A stretch of DNA of 64,000 nucleotides, taken from positions 39,377,667 through 39,441,666 of the forward strand of contig OY282610.1 in the NCBI GenBank assembly GCA_958298945.1. The letters are read 5' to 3'. The notes below the pieces were generated by a model, which saw only the letters and a program-made list of their open reading frames with translations, ran no database searches and was not told the origin of the DNA. The position numbers and the translations under genes were made by a program. Below, piece after piece: positions 11,931 to 21,399 of the stretch; position 1 is the stretch's first letter, and the number at the start of each line of letters is the position of its first letter. The stretch comes from Atherix ibis (taxonomy: Eukaryota > Arthropoda > Insecta > Diptera > Athericidae).

Positions 11931-13259
11931 ATTTTATTGTAAGCTTTGATCTTCAAAATTAAAAATTAAATTGGAAAATGCACTTTTAAATATCTTCGCC
12001 GTTTTTTATTTGTTTAGCAAATGGAAGAAAGTCTTTTAAAGAAATATACCAAATTATCTGTACGATAAAAAAAAATTAAAAAACCAACAAAAGAAAAGTG
12101 ATAAGAAGAACCTTTTTACGTTTAATGGAAAACTTTTGACTTTTTAGCAGTTGTACATATACCCGGAAAAAAAGCAGAAGAAGAAGAAGAAGAAGAAGAC
12201 CAAGAAGTAATCAAAAAAATGTGACTGTTAAAATTGTTAAAGAATTTTAATCCGAAATCTTACTTCGTATCTGAACTCTTGAACAATTCAAGAGATTTTT
12301 TGGATCATCAGTTTCAGGGAATCGAAAGGAGCTATTTTAAGACCTAAGCATGCATACGGTATTCGTTGAGCATTCGTGTACGTAGATAGTGCCATATCTG
12401 AGATGGCATATCTTGGCCACTTGGCTAGGGATTTATTTGTTTTGAGAAAAGAAAAAAAAAACAACACAGACAACGACAGCGATCACGACGACGCACGATG
12501 GCATGTGTTTTCCGGCTGTTTCCCTCCGTAAAAACAAAACCGGCAACAAAAATTTTCTCTCCCATACAATTTTCATTTTTCCATTTGAACAGAAAACGCA
12601 TCTATTCGCTACTATCATAGAACCCCTTCTCAACGCCTATATTTGTACGAAAGAATTTTGATTTTTTTTTAATTTTAAAAGACCAAATATACTTTTTCAG
12701 ATAACAATTCCCAACTCTCTTGGGACCCCTGATTCAAAATAAAATATAAAAAACGTCCAATTATTCACTCTCATATTATTGAAGGTTTAAAACAATACCA
12801 CAGCCTGTCATCATGCTCTGTTCACCTTTAATAGATGACAAATGGACGCACGCACGTGTTTAAGAATATCGGTCTTTTTTTTGCAAAAAAAAAAAAAAAC
12901 CACAAACAAATTTAATAATAGATATACAGAATAGAAAATTTCAATAAAAGCTCAACCAAAGAGAAAAGATTTTTTATTAAATGGTACAAAAAATAGAAAC
13001 AAGGAAAAATTTTGAAAAATATTCTCATAAAAATTCAGGGACTTTTCATTCGATTGTGAAAGAGACATTTTTCTAGACTTTCTGGCTATTTCGGTTATTG
13101 GATGATTAAATATTAAAATATTATGAAAAATACGAGAAGAAAATTCAATTAATTTTTTTTGTTAACTTAAAAACAGAAATAAATAAAAATAATTTCTAAG
13201 CAAGAGCTAATCTTAAATTGCCGCAAGTAAATCGAGTTTTGCTTTCTACTTAAACATAG
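11931..13259. other. Unassigned region with an (AAG)n tract and a more balanced pocket
   Basis: An (AAG)n microsatellite sits at about 12178-12199. From about 12240 to 12650 base composition is more balanced (phrases such as GCATGCATACGG and GATGGCATATCTTGGCC). A minus-strand ORF there (12288-12473) has an ordinary-looking C-terminal half, but I recognise no family. It may be an old transposon fragment. The rest is A+T-rich. Confidence 0.45.
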
Positions 13260-13586
13260 ATGGCACTACCGTCAGTCACATTTTATATTTGCGAGGAATT
13301 TTATCTAACGAAAGATGGCACTGTCATTAACTGTGCAGACTCTTGTCAGATAGTAAAACTTCGCCAAAAACTTTTTAACACCGATTATACCATTCGAGCA
13401 ATGGACGAACTATTGCATCTGCTCGAACATTTTTGTGCGAGTCTTCCAAAAAGAAAGAAATCTAAATATCTCGATGACGGGCTCGAACCTTTACACAATT
13501 TTCGAGCAGTGATTAAACGTCAGCTCGATCAAAGTTCGTGCAGTCAGAATTTGTTCGAGCAACGATTTTTTTCTTCATCCATGTGA
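13260..13586 (+). CDS. Hypothetical ORF, 108 codons, unrecognised
   Basis: This ORF stands out because its residue composition is balanced rather than F/K/N/I-rich: an acidic and aromatic N-terminal half with cysteines at about 11, 25 and 29, a basic patch (PKRKKSK at about 63-69) and a Q/S-rich end. The start lies in TAGATGGCACTACC, a phrase resembling the AGATGGCRCTA motif seen in many insect repeats, and a near copy (AAGATGGCACTGTCA) lies 54 bp downstream. The sequence carries several TTCGAGCA/TGCTCGAA motifs, which suggests a repeat element rather than a selected gene. No splice sites or known domains are seen. It is most likely part of an unidentified mobile element, or a chance ORF. Confidence 0.2.
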   Translation: MALPSVTFYICEEFYLTKDGTVINCADSCQIVKLRQKLFNTDYTIRAMDELLHLLEHFCASLPKRKKSKYLDDGLEPLHNFRAVIKRQLDQSSCSQNLFEQRFFSSSM

Positions 13587-14160
13587 AATTTGACATTTTG
13601 TTCCATGAACAATTCTCAATTGAACTTTCTTCTGTTTTGCAGTCCAATAGATTTGACAATCAAGGAAAACGTAAAAAAAGATTTCGAACAACACAAAATA
13701 CCATAATATATACAATATACTAAAAAATGTGAAAATGGATAGTTCAAGAAAGAGCAGTAACGAAAACGAAGTACAGCGTTGTGGCTGATGTTGAGACGAT
13801 AGCGAAAGCACAGATCACTTTGATCAGAAATTTTACAGCAATGTTTACCATATTGGGGAAGATAATTTCGATCACCTTTCGGAACTGATCTCGTTCCACT
13901 GGGCAATTCAACGTCACTGTCATCGTTGAACAATATAGTTTATCGCACTTTTTTTTTGCACAAACAACCGACGAAAAATCAAAACACAAAACAAACAATT
14001 CTTAATCACACTGCGAAATTGTAAACATTTTCATTCAAGTAAGTTCCTTCAAACGATCGAGCGTCTACAATTTATAGCGATCGAGCAAATCGCCATATTC
14101 TGTACGTCTAGAACACGCTCGATCGAGGGGAAGGTATTCGTCTAAAATGTTCGAGCATTT
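13393..14160. repeat. Cluster of TTCGAGCA motifs in both orientations
   Basis: Exact TTCGAGCA occurs near 13393, 13502, 13555 and 14151, and its complement TGCTCGAA near 13419. Near matches (GGCTCGAA near 13478, ATCGAGCA near 14082) and the GATCGAGC/GCTCGATC palindromes near 14055-14120 add to it. The pair at 13393/13419 forms an 8-bp inverted repeat. The same 8-mer followed by TTTATA recurs at about 34528. Between 13590 and 14050 all frames hold short ORFs of mixed composition, none recognised. Confidence 0.5.
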
Positions 14161-14230
14161 ATAGTTAATAATTTTATGAAATTTCTTTCTAATAAAAAAG
14201 AAAATTATTAAAAATTTCCTTATTGAAATA

Positions 14231-14252
14231 TGGAGTGTCCTAAAACTACGCG
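14231..14252 (+). repeat. 5' terminal inverted repeat of the composite mariner
   Basis: TGGAGTGTCCTAAAACTACG follows TA at 14229-14230. It matches the reverse complement of 15572-15593 at the GTGTCCYAAAA core with the same 4-nt offset from the TA. Confidence 0.65.
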
Positions 14253-14384
14253 CTAGATTTGAATTTTGTGCCATTTGTGGGGTAAAGTGTTGCCAACGAA
14301 AAAAAAGACAGCGTAACAGCTGACAGTTCAGAGTTATTAAACGCTATGGAGCGCAATATGAAATTCTCTCTTCTCTTCTTGCCC

Positions 14385-14566
14385 GTGATAAGGACTGCCT
14401 CTGTCTTATGATCCACAAGGCTAGAAGCTAACTTCGATTCTCTTATGATCCACAAGGCTGAGATATGGAGCCTGAGACTACGCCTCCTCTGGGATATGGA
14501 GCCTGATAATACCTTCGTACATCACATTCCACAACAGAGTACCCACAATCATGTCTTCCCATATAA
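14385..14566 (-). pseudogene. R1-clade non-LTR retrotransposon reverse transcriptase, short fragment
   Basis: Read on the minus strand this gives the RT phrase GTLLWNVMYEGIIRLHIPEEA, which corresponds to the segment before the catalytic FADD box in R1-type elements. Downstream is a piece ending in DHKTEAVLIT, a conserved phrase after the FADD box. The catalytic box itself is deleted and the LHIPEEA-encoding DNA is locally duplicated, as is CTTATGATCCACAAGGCT (near 14405 and 14440). The same region survives in longer form at 40235-41345. Confidence 0.7.
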
Positions 14567-14955
14567 GTGCAAGTGTATATTAATGGCAGAAAAATGTCAC
14601 AACTTACTGACGTTCGGCACCTAGGAATGAACTTAGACAAACGCTCAAAATGGTGCCCACACACAAAACTCAACAGACTCGAACTAAATGAATTTCGACT
14701 TCTAGACAAGCGTTCTAATTTTACTATAGACAGCAAAGTATTTTTACACAACACCCTCCTCAAACCCATTTGAACTTACGAACTAGAACTCTGGTTACCT
14801 ACTTAACCCTCCTCCACTTCCCATCGAATCCAAATCATTTTATGTTCTTTGTATCTCGTTATAAAAAGTATATTCCCATCACCCAAATCATACAAATCCC
14901 CTTGTGCAAGAGATATTAATCCCCTTTCTCCTCTAGAAACATCCATCGACGGTTA
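14567..14955 (+). pseudogene. Jockey-clade non-LTR retrotransposon, C-terminal reverse-transcriptase fragment
   Basis: The open part (14567-14773) reads VYINGRKMSQLTDVRHLG, then an LDKRSKW...H segment, then DKRSNFTIDSKVFLHNTLLKPI. This is the thumb/post-RT region typical of Jockey elements (VYLNG...VKYLGxxLDxxLxW...KxxLYKxILKPIWTYG). A stop replaces the tryptophan after KPI, after which TYELELW still reads. The following bases up to about 14955 fit the usual Jockey C-terminus (NPL..., then a basic R/K-rich tail) with frame breaks. It abuts the minus-strand R1 fragment head to head and runs into a second mariner leader. The same arrangement recurs at 41349. Confidence 0.8.
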
Positions 14956-15575
14956 AAGCAAGATTTGAATTATGCGCCATTTGTGCGGTAAAATGTTGCC
15001 AACGAAGAAAAGAACAAACAACGTGACAGCTGACAGTTCAAGGCAATTCAAAATGGCGCGCTATACGAATGACCAACGCGTTTTAATTGTGTTTACACAA
15101 CAAAAATTGCGAACTGTAACTGCCAAGCCTTAATTTATTTTAATTCGAAATAATTAAGGTTTGGCAGTTACAGTTCGCAATTTTTGTTCAATTGACTCAA
15201 GAACTGATGTTTACTGATCTTGATTGGGTTATGGAACAAGAGCAAGTGGATGCTGATTTTTCGAACAAAATCACCTTCAGCGATGAGGCTCATTTTCATC
15301 TTGATGGTATTTGGGAAAATTATCGCATTTGGGGTTCAGAAAATCCACGGGTGATTGTTGAGAAACAAATGCATCCACAGAGTGTTATTGGTTGGTGGGG
15401 ATTTTGAGCTGTAGGCATTATCAGACCATACAGCTGGTCAGGCAATAACAGTTCATAGTGCATAATGATCCAGTTTTTTTGTGCCTGAATTACCGGACAT
15501 GGATGTGGATGACATGTGGTTTTAACAAGACGGTGCCACATGCCATACAGCCCGAGACACAATAACTTTGTGCGT
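14956..15575 (+). pseudogene. Tc1/mariner-superfamily transposase, broken
   Basis: The start region (ATG at 15053, MARYTNDQR) encodes the beginning of the helix-turn-helix domain. A fold-back and a large deletion then remove most of the DNA-binding part. The catalytic domain resumes in 15192-15407 with LDWVMEQEQVDADFSNKITF, then SDEAHFHLDG (first catalytic D), RIWGSENPRVIVEKQMHPQ and a damaged GWWGF. Further on DMWF, a stop, then QDGATCH (second catalytic D) can be read with frame breaks. The third catalytic region is missing. The family is the widespread insect IS630/Tc1-mariner group with FSDEAHF and WFQQDGATCH boxes, distinct from the DD34D mariner at 28791. The 42-kb copy lacks the fold-back. 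Confidence 0.85.
15099..15188. repeat. 37-bp snap-back inverted repeat inside the transposase relic
   Basis: Arms 15099-15135 and 15152-15188 are reverse complements with one mismatch, separated by about 16 nt. The right arm (TTTGGCAGTTACAGTTCGCA) matches the normal transposase sequence seen near 41897 in the other copy. The left arm is therefore an inverted duplicate that replaced coding sequence. Confidence 0.95.
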
Positions 15576-15593
15576 GTATTTTGGGACACGATT
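15572..15593 (-). repeat. 3' terminal inverted repeat of the composite mariner
   Basis: TATTTTGGGACACG followed by ATT and TA (15594-15595). Its reverse complement shares the GTGTCCYAAAA core with the 5' end at 14231. Confidence 0.65.
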
Positions 15594-15595
15594 TA

Positions 15596-16639
15596 TCAAT
15601 GATTTTTCCGAAAATTCAAGCATTTCTCGTAGCTTAAATAGTTGAAAAAGAATTCCCATAACTGGGAAAATTACAAATATATTCCGTAACTTTTTATAAC
15701 ATTTTTGAATAAATTCCAAAATAAACTAAAATAATAATATTATAACTTATAGTGAAATAGTATCGAAAATTACTTTCACAGATTGCTGAATAATATATTG
15801 AAATAAATCAAACAAACAATCATTTCCGTTCGTATTACATTAACCATTGTTGAAAAATGTTTCCAATTGAATTTTGCGTTTTGTTTTCATTTCGATAACA
15901 TCAAATAAGCCTAAATTGCTAAAACGGAAATTGATGCGTGTCATAAGCTCATCAAATCGAAACGAAATGCATACTTTTGCGTTAGAAATAATATTTTTTT
16001 GTAAAAGAAAATTGTGTACAAATTGTGGTAATGCATTTTCTTCGAAATTTGTCTAAATTAACTGTGAACGTCATCTTTTTCCCTTAATAAATTTCACGTT
16101 AATTGTGATTTGAGGAAATTTTCTTTAAAAGCCCGAAAAATAACATTTTTTCCGAATAGTAGAAAAAGTATTGAAAATAAAAATTTCCCAATAGAAAATA
16201 ATACCGCTTTCCATTTATTGTGCACATAAACTTGTACTCGTGCATTTACAAAAGAGAATTTATGGAGAAATTGCAAAACTTTCTCTTCAATTTATTAGCT
16301 AAAAATGAATTGTGCAATTTTCATTCAATTGCTGTTCATTGACCATTAAAATTTCAAACCGAATTGTTTCAGAAATTTGTGTCAATTATTGTTTTATAGT
16401 CTACATAATTATTTTTTTTTTTTTTTGGGTTGTTTCTGTTAATTAACAAATATGAATTTTTTTTCAATTAATAGAAATTTTGAACAGTTAATATTTTTTT
16501 TTTCAAAAGTCTCCATTTTTGTTTAATGGAGTTTTTTTTTGTAAAAATTTTGTATATTTATTTCTCTTTAAATTATATACTATACAATAGTTTGGAAAGA
16601 CACATTAAAATTTTTATACCGAAAAAACGCATAATAAAG
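15596..16639. other. A+T-rich DNA without recognised genes
   Basis: Contains no ORF of mixed composition longer than about 60 codons, no mobile-element motif and no tandem array. The next minisatellite begins gradually near 16640. Confidence 0.55.
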
Positions 16640-17027
16640 TATCCACAGAAGGAATATATCATATAGTCTCTACATAGGAAACGCACACCATGTGTTTTGC
16701 TTCGAAATAGTTTTAATAGTAGAAATGTACTAAAATATCTTCAGAACAGGAACTTTTCAAAATGTTTCTGCGGAAGAAATATATTAAAAAGTCTCCACAG
16801 CAGAATGATGTTCGAAAGTCTCCTCAGAAGAAATATACTAAACATTTCCACAAAAGAAAAAAATACTTAAAGGATTATTGAAACGAATATTTAATTTTAA
16901 AAAAATCCGCAGAAAAAAAGGTGATTGAAATCCTCCACTGGAGAAATACGGGTATACAAACAATTTACCACAGAGAAAACCTAATAAAAAGTCTTCAAAG
17001 ATAAAATGCACAAAAAAGTTTCCACAA

Positions 17028-17245
17028 CAGTAGGTTAGGTTAGGTTAGAATGGCTGTGAAATGGTTAAGTCGAAAACACGTACTAAACTACCATCCAGAT
17101 TGGGTATTAAGGTCCGTTGTAATGCCACAAGAAGATGATAGGTGATAAGGAAAGGAAATAAAAGTGGTGACAGGTCGTAAGCGTAGGGGCCCTTGGATGC
17201 TAGTCCAGTACGCTAACGACCGACTGTGCTACGTAGCCTCTGACA
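17028..17245 (-). mobile_element. tRNA-derived SINE relic with (CCTAA)n tail
   Basis: On the minus strand from about 17240 a tRNA-like head reads TAGCACAGTCGGT (17219-17231), close to the pol III A box. About 36 nt on is a degenerate B box, GCTTACGACCT (17172-17182), the spacing of a tRNA gene. The body contains GTGGCATTACAACGGACC, and the 3' end is CTAACCTAACCTAACCTA (17031-17048). It is embedded in the CTCCACAGAAG minisatellite. The tail resembles the insect telomere unit TTAGG but is only about three units long, so it is read as a SINE tail and not a telomere. Promoter boxes are too degraded to expect activity. Confidence 0.55.
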
Positions 17246-18264
17246 GCACCAGCTTTCAAAATGTTTCCACAGAAGAAAAATATCTAAAAGTCCTCCACAG
17301 GTGGAAGATACTCAAAAATCCTCACAGAGAAGACAAACTAAAACGTTTTCTCAGCAGAAATATACCAAACACTTACCAAAAAAGAAAAAACTTACTTAAT
17401 AGTTTCCACACAAAAACTGACTTAAATGTATCCACAGAAGAAACGTAATTAAAAGTCCCTAAGTGGAAACATACTTAAAAGTTCCCACATAAAAAACACA
17501 CTTCAAAGTTTCAACAACAAAAAAAGATACGTACTTGAAAGTTTCAACATTAAAAATATATCAAAAATTTATCAGCGAATAAACATACTATTGTAATATA
17601 TTCCCAAAGAAGAAACGTACTTGAAAGTAACCACAGAGAAAACGTACTTGAACGTTTTAATACCAGAAGAATACCAAAAATTTACCAAAGAAGTAACGTA
17701 CTTAAATGTACCCACAGCAGTAACTTTTAAGCATATTTACAAAGAATAAAATTACTTAAAAGTATACACAGAGGAAACGTATTAAAAACCTTCACCGAAG
17801 ATATGTGCTTGAAAGTTTCAACAGCAAATACATGCCAAAATATACCAGAGAAGAATGATACTAAAAATTATTCATAGAAGGAATGTAATGAACAGTGTCC
17901 ATAGAAAAACGTACTCACAAATTTTCACACGAAAAATGATACTAAAAAAATCTTCACAGAAGACTCTTATTTAAACGTTGGCAGAAGAAAATTAGCAAAA
18001 TTTTTGAGATAAGAAACGTATTTTAAAGTCGCCGAAAAAGAAACGTATTCAAAAGTCTCCACAGATGAAATGTATTAAAAATTTACTACAGAAGAAGAAA
18101 AACTTCAGTCTCGGCAAGGGGAAGGTCCTTGAAAAAAATTTCCACAACAGAGACGTACTAAAGCTCTCCACAAATGGAACATACTAAAAAGTCTCCATAG
18201 AAGAAATATATAAAAATATCTCCACAGAAAGAAATGTACTAAAAATTTGCTACAGAAGAAGGAG

Positions 18265-19200
18265 AACTTCAAAGTCTCCGCAGCAGAAATGTATTAAAAA
18301 TTTTCTACAGAAGAAAAACTTCAAAGTCTCCGCAGGGGAAATGTACTTGAAAAAAGTTTCCACAGGAGATATGTATTAAAAAGTCTCCGGAGAAAAAATG
18401 TATTAAAAAATCTATGCCGAAGAAATATATAAAAATGTCTCCACAGAAGAAAAGTACTAACAATTTTCTACAGAAGAAGGAAAACTTAAAAGTCTCCACG
18501 GAAGAAATGTACCTGAAAAAAAATTCACACAGAAGAAACGTAATTAAAGTCTCCAAAAATTTTTTTCAATTGAACATACTAAAAAGTCTCTATAGCAGAA
18601 ATATTGTATATAAAAATGTCTCCACAGATGAAATTTACTAAACATTATCTACAGAAGAAGGAAAACTTCAAAGTCTCCGCAGCAGAAATGTATTAAAAAT
18701 TTTCTACAGAAGAAAAACTTCAAAGTCTCCGCAGGGGAAATGTACTTAAAAAAAGTTTCCAAAGGAGACATGTATTAAAAAGTCTCCGGAGAAAAAATGT
18801 ATTAAAAAATCTATGCGAAGAAATATATAAAAATGTCTCCACAGAAGAAATGTACTAAAAATTTTCTACAGAAGAAGGAAAACTTAAAAGTTTCCACGGA
18901 AGAAATGTACCTGAAAAAAAATTCACACAGAAGAAACGTAATTAAAGTCTCCAAAAAATTTTTTTCAATTGAACATACTAAAAAGTCTCCATAGAAGAAA
19001 TATTGTATATAAAAATGTCTCCACAGATGAAATTTACTAAACATTATCTACAGAAGAAGGAAAACTTCAAAGTCTCCGCAGAAGAAATGTATTAAAAATT
19101 TTCTACAGAAGAAAAACTTCCAAGTCTCCGCAGGGGAAATGTACTTGAAAAAAGTTTCCACAGAAGATATGTATTTAAAAATTTTCTACAGAAGAAGGAA
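18265..19200. repeat. 399-bp higher-order unit, 2.3 copies
   Basis: Two consecutive 399-bp copies (18265-18663, 18664-19062) and a partial third share the same ordered series of short-unit variants, including CAGGGGAAATGTACTT, CTCCGGAGAAAAAATG and the odd TTTTTTTCAATTGAACATAC. They are much more alike than neighbouring short units are, showing recent segmental amplification. Confidence 0.85.
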
Positions 19201-19320
19201 AACTTAAAAGTCTCCACAGAAGAAATATACCTTTAAAAAAATTCACACAAAAGAAATGTACTAAAAGTCTCCATAAATGGAACATACTAAAAGGTCTCCA
19301 TAGAAGAAACACACTAAAAA

Positions 19321-20767
19321 GTTTTGTTTCTATTCACAATTGGCTAAAAAAATTTTAGTTTCCTTATCAATTTAAATTATTTCTAGCATATTGGCGACAG
19401 AAAGTAAATGTTTCTTCTTTATTCTCAGCTTCTGCATCAATATTAAGTGTTACAAATTTGAAATTCAAAATGAGAAAAACTGTTTTAAAAAAAAAAAAAA
19501 AGTTCTATTTTAAATTGGAAAAATTACTAAAACTAAAAACAAAAAAAAAAGCAAAAACAAATTTGCTTTTCTAATTGAAATAAACGAAAAGTTTTCTGAC
19601 TGTTAGAAAATGAATAAATTTTAAAAAGAACTAAAAATTCTTATTAGAATGTTTCTATTTCTATTCGATTTTTGTTTCTGCTGTTGCATTCTGTTCGTTT
19701 TATTGCTTTTTGTCTACAATTTGTTTATATGTTATATAATTTTTTTTTTTCATTATTATTATTATTTTTATTATTTTTATTATTGTCAATACTTGGATAC
19801 ATGGACATAGACGTAAATAAAAAATGAGGTAATTTTTGCTCATGGAAGCATGAACATTTTTGCACAATCTGTGAAATTTGAATTCTTCACAACAACTGAA
19901 CTGTGGCAGAAAATTATTTGTCATTTTGTTCGAACACATGCAACCGAATGTGTCCCCCCATCTATGATTGTACTTGTACGTGGGTGGGTGTACATTTCGT
20001 ATAAATAGATTTCTAAGCTTTTCTGCAGCCAACTCCTCATTCTTCAGTTCCTCTCTTAACCGTATCATCAATTACTTTTCTATCTTCTAATTCTCATAAT
20101 TCTCTTGTCTTATTCTCAAAGTAGTTTTTTTTTTTTTTTGAAAAAGAAATAATTAAAATTAATTTTTAATTGTAATTATTTCTAGAAATTTTATTATTTT
20201 CTATAATTTTTTTATTTTTATAGTTTTTATTCTATTTTAATATGCATAACAGAAAGGATTTCCTAAAGAATAGATTTTCAGCAAAAAAACAATAAATCAA
20301 AATGAACTATTATAAAATTATATTGGGTCATAAATAGAAAATTTATATTACATATTTTTGCTACTTCAACTTAAACATTAATCAAAATGGGAACAACATG
20401 TTCTGGTACATAACCTAAAAATTGAATATTTATTACATGTTCTGCTTTATGCATATTTATTACTGAATGAATAAAAATTGAAATAAGAATTCTTAAAACA
20501 GACAACCTTCCTTTTAACAGATTAAAAGAAACTAGCAAAAAAAAAAAAAAAAAATACAAGCTAAAATGGAGAAAATTCCATTTGAATTACCCGCCATTAA
20601 AACTGTCATGAGAGGAATTACTCTTAAACGAAACGAACTATTTTAGAAACAGCATTAATAAAAATTGTAATAAAAAATTACACATTTAATAAATATTTAA
20701 TACGTATATAATGAAAAGCAAAAAGAATTTAACTAAAATTGGAGAAGGAAAAAATAAAATAAATTTC
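19321..20767. other. Unassigned A+T-rich region
   Basis: Includes ATT microsatellite-like sequence near 19750-19785. A minus-strand ORF (19700-20071) begins with a charged stretch (LREELKNEELAAEKLRNLF) that could be coiled coil, but no splice signals or homologues support it. A TATA-like promoter candidate on the plus strand is listed separately. Confidence 0.45.
20000..20048 (+). promoter_or_regulatory. TATA/initiator-like core promoter candidate
   Basis: TATAAATA at 20000-20007 is a strong TATA-box match. TCATTC (20037-20042) and TCAGTT (20044-20049) downstream match the fly initiator. The spacing (+1 about 39 nt from the first T) is longer than the usual ~30 nt, so this is weak evidence. 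Confidence 0.15.
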
Positions 20768-20857
20768 CATATTTAAATACGCGGAGTGTACTTGCCCGAA
20801 TATAGACGAGTTCGTGTTTGTGTCTATGGACATTGGCACTCCTCGTATATATGTTTG
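20768..20857 (+). ncRNA. Pre-miRNA-like hairpin (candidate)
   Basis: An imperfect hairpin of about 90 nt. The main stem pairs TACGCGGAGTG (20778-20788) with the arm CACTCCTCGTA (20837-20847), with one internal mismatch. An inner stem pairs ATAGAC (about 20802-20807) with GTCTAT (20822-20827) around a ~14-nt loop. Between them is a partly paired internal region. Pairing continues outward with a few mismatches to C20768-G20857. The size, one terminal loop and long broken stem suit a microRNA precursor. It is distinctly less A+T-rich than its surroundings. I do not recognise a known miRNA seed. The fold was done by hand and expression is unknown. Confidence 0.3.
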
Positions 20858-21399
20858 CTTGTAGGTAGAAAAATATTAATATGTATGTATGTATGCGTTT
20901 ATGTACTTGTTATAAATAAAATTTTATTATAGTAGCTCGTAAAGAAAAATAACAAAAAAAAATTCCATTTGACCAAATGACATCACCTGCTCTCACTTAC
21001 TCACTTCTGATGTGCTTTTGGTCATCCATTTTTATTTTTATTTTCATTTTATTTTCACGATTTTTTTTTGTTTGCTATTTTTTTCAATAAAAACTTTTTT
21101 TTCTTCAACCAGCCAGGTTGGTTTTTGCTTAAATTAACTACTACTTAATAAACAATGCACAAAAAATTGTCTTTTTCATTTCTCAAAATTATTCCATTAA
21201 CTATTAAAAGAAATTGTTTTTTTTTTGAAAAATATTATTTTCATTTCTTTTTTTTTATATTTGATATAATTTTTATTGTAAAGTTTTAGTTTTGCGAAAG
21301 AATTGCAGTGCAAACAAAATTCAATAAATAAAAAACCGAAATAGTACTACCGCCTAATAGTGGTTCTCAAACATTTTTGCATCTCATTTAAATGGTGTT
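20858..21399. other. A+T-rich DNA without recognised genes
   Basis: Holds a short (ATGT)n run near 20881-20893 and a small inverted repeat, AACCAGCCAGGTT, near 21108. Nothing gene-like was seen. Confidence 0.55.

Larger units (their letters stand above)
14231..15593 (+). mobile_element. TA-flanked composite Tc1/mariner-superfamily transposon carrying R1 and Jockey fragments
   Basis: TA dinucleotides at 14229-14230 and 15594-15595 flank termini that are inverted copies: four bases after each TA comes GTGTCCYAAAA, reading inward. Contents in order are: mariner 5' leader (about 14231-14335), an R1-type reverse-transcriptase fragment on the minus strand, a Jockey-type reverse-transcriptase fragment on the plus strand, a second copy of the mariner leader from about 14955, a broken transposase, and the 3' terminus. 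The duplicated leader (AGATTTGAATT, GCCATTTGTG and GACAGCTGACAGTTCA in both) shows that foreign retroelement DNA sits between two partial mariner copies inside one pair of termini. The element is dead. Confidence 0.7.
16640..19320. repeat. Minisatellite of ~26-30-bp units, CTCCACAGAAGAAATGTACTAAAA
   Basis: Short units around GTCTCCACAGAAGAAATGTA and a following CTAAAAA are repeated through the block with many variants. Within it, a ~399-bp higher-order unit is present twice and partly a third time: the phrase AACTTCAAAGTCTCCGCAG starts at 18265, 18664 and 19063, and the intervening variants recur in the same order. ORFs in this block on both strands are repeat read-through. A SINE relic (17028-17245) interrupts it. 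Confidence 0.9.

Noticed and set aside
17031..17048. TAGGTTAGGTTAGGTTAG as an internal telomere repeat
   Set aside because: Only about three units and placed exactly at the end of a tRNA-derived body, so a SINE tail is the simpler reading.
18305..19044. Overlapping ORFs on both strands
   Set aside because: All are translations of the CTCCACAGAAG minisatellite.
19700..20071. 123-codon minus-strand ORF with a charged, coiled-coil-like start
   Set aside because: The second half is low complexity and no pyrimidine-rich acceptor precedes it. It may deserve an RNA check but cannot be supported.
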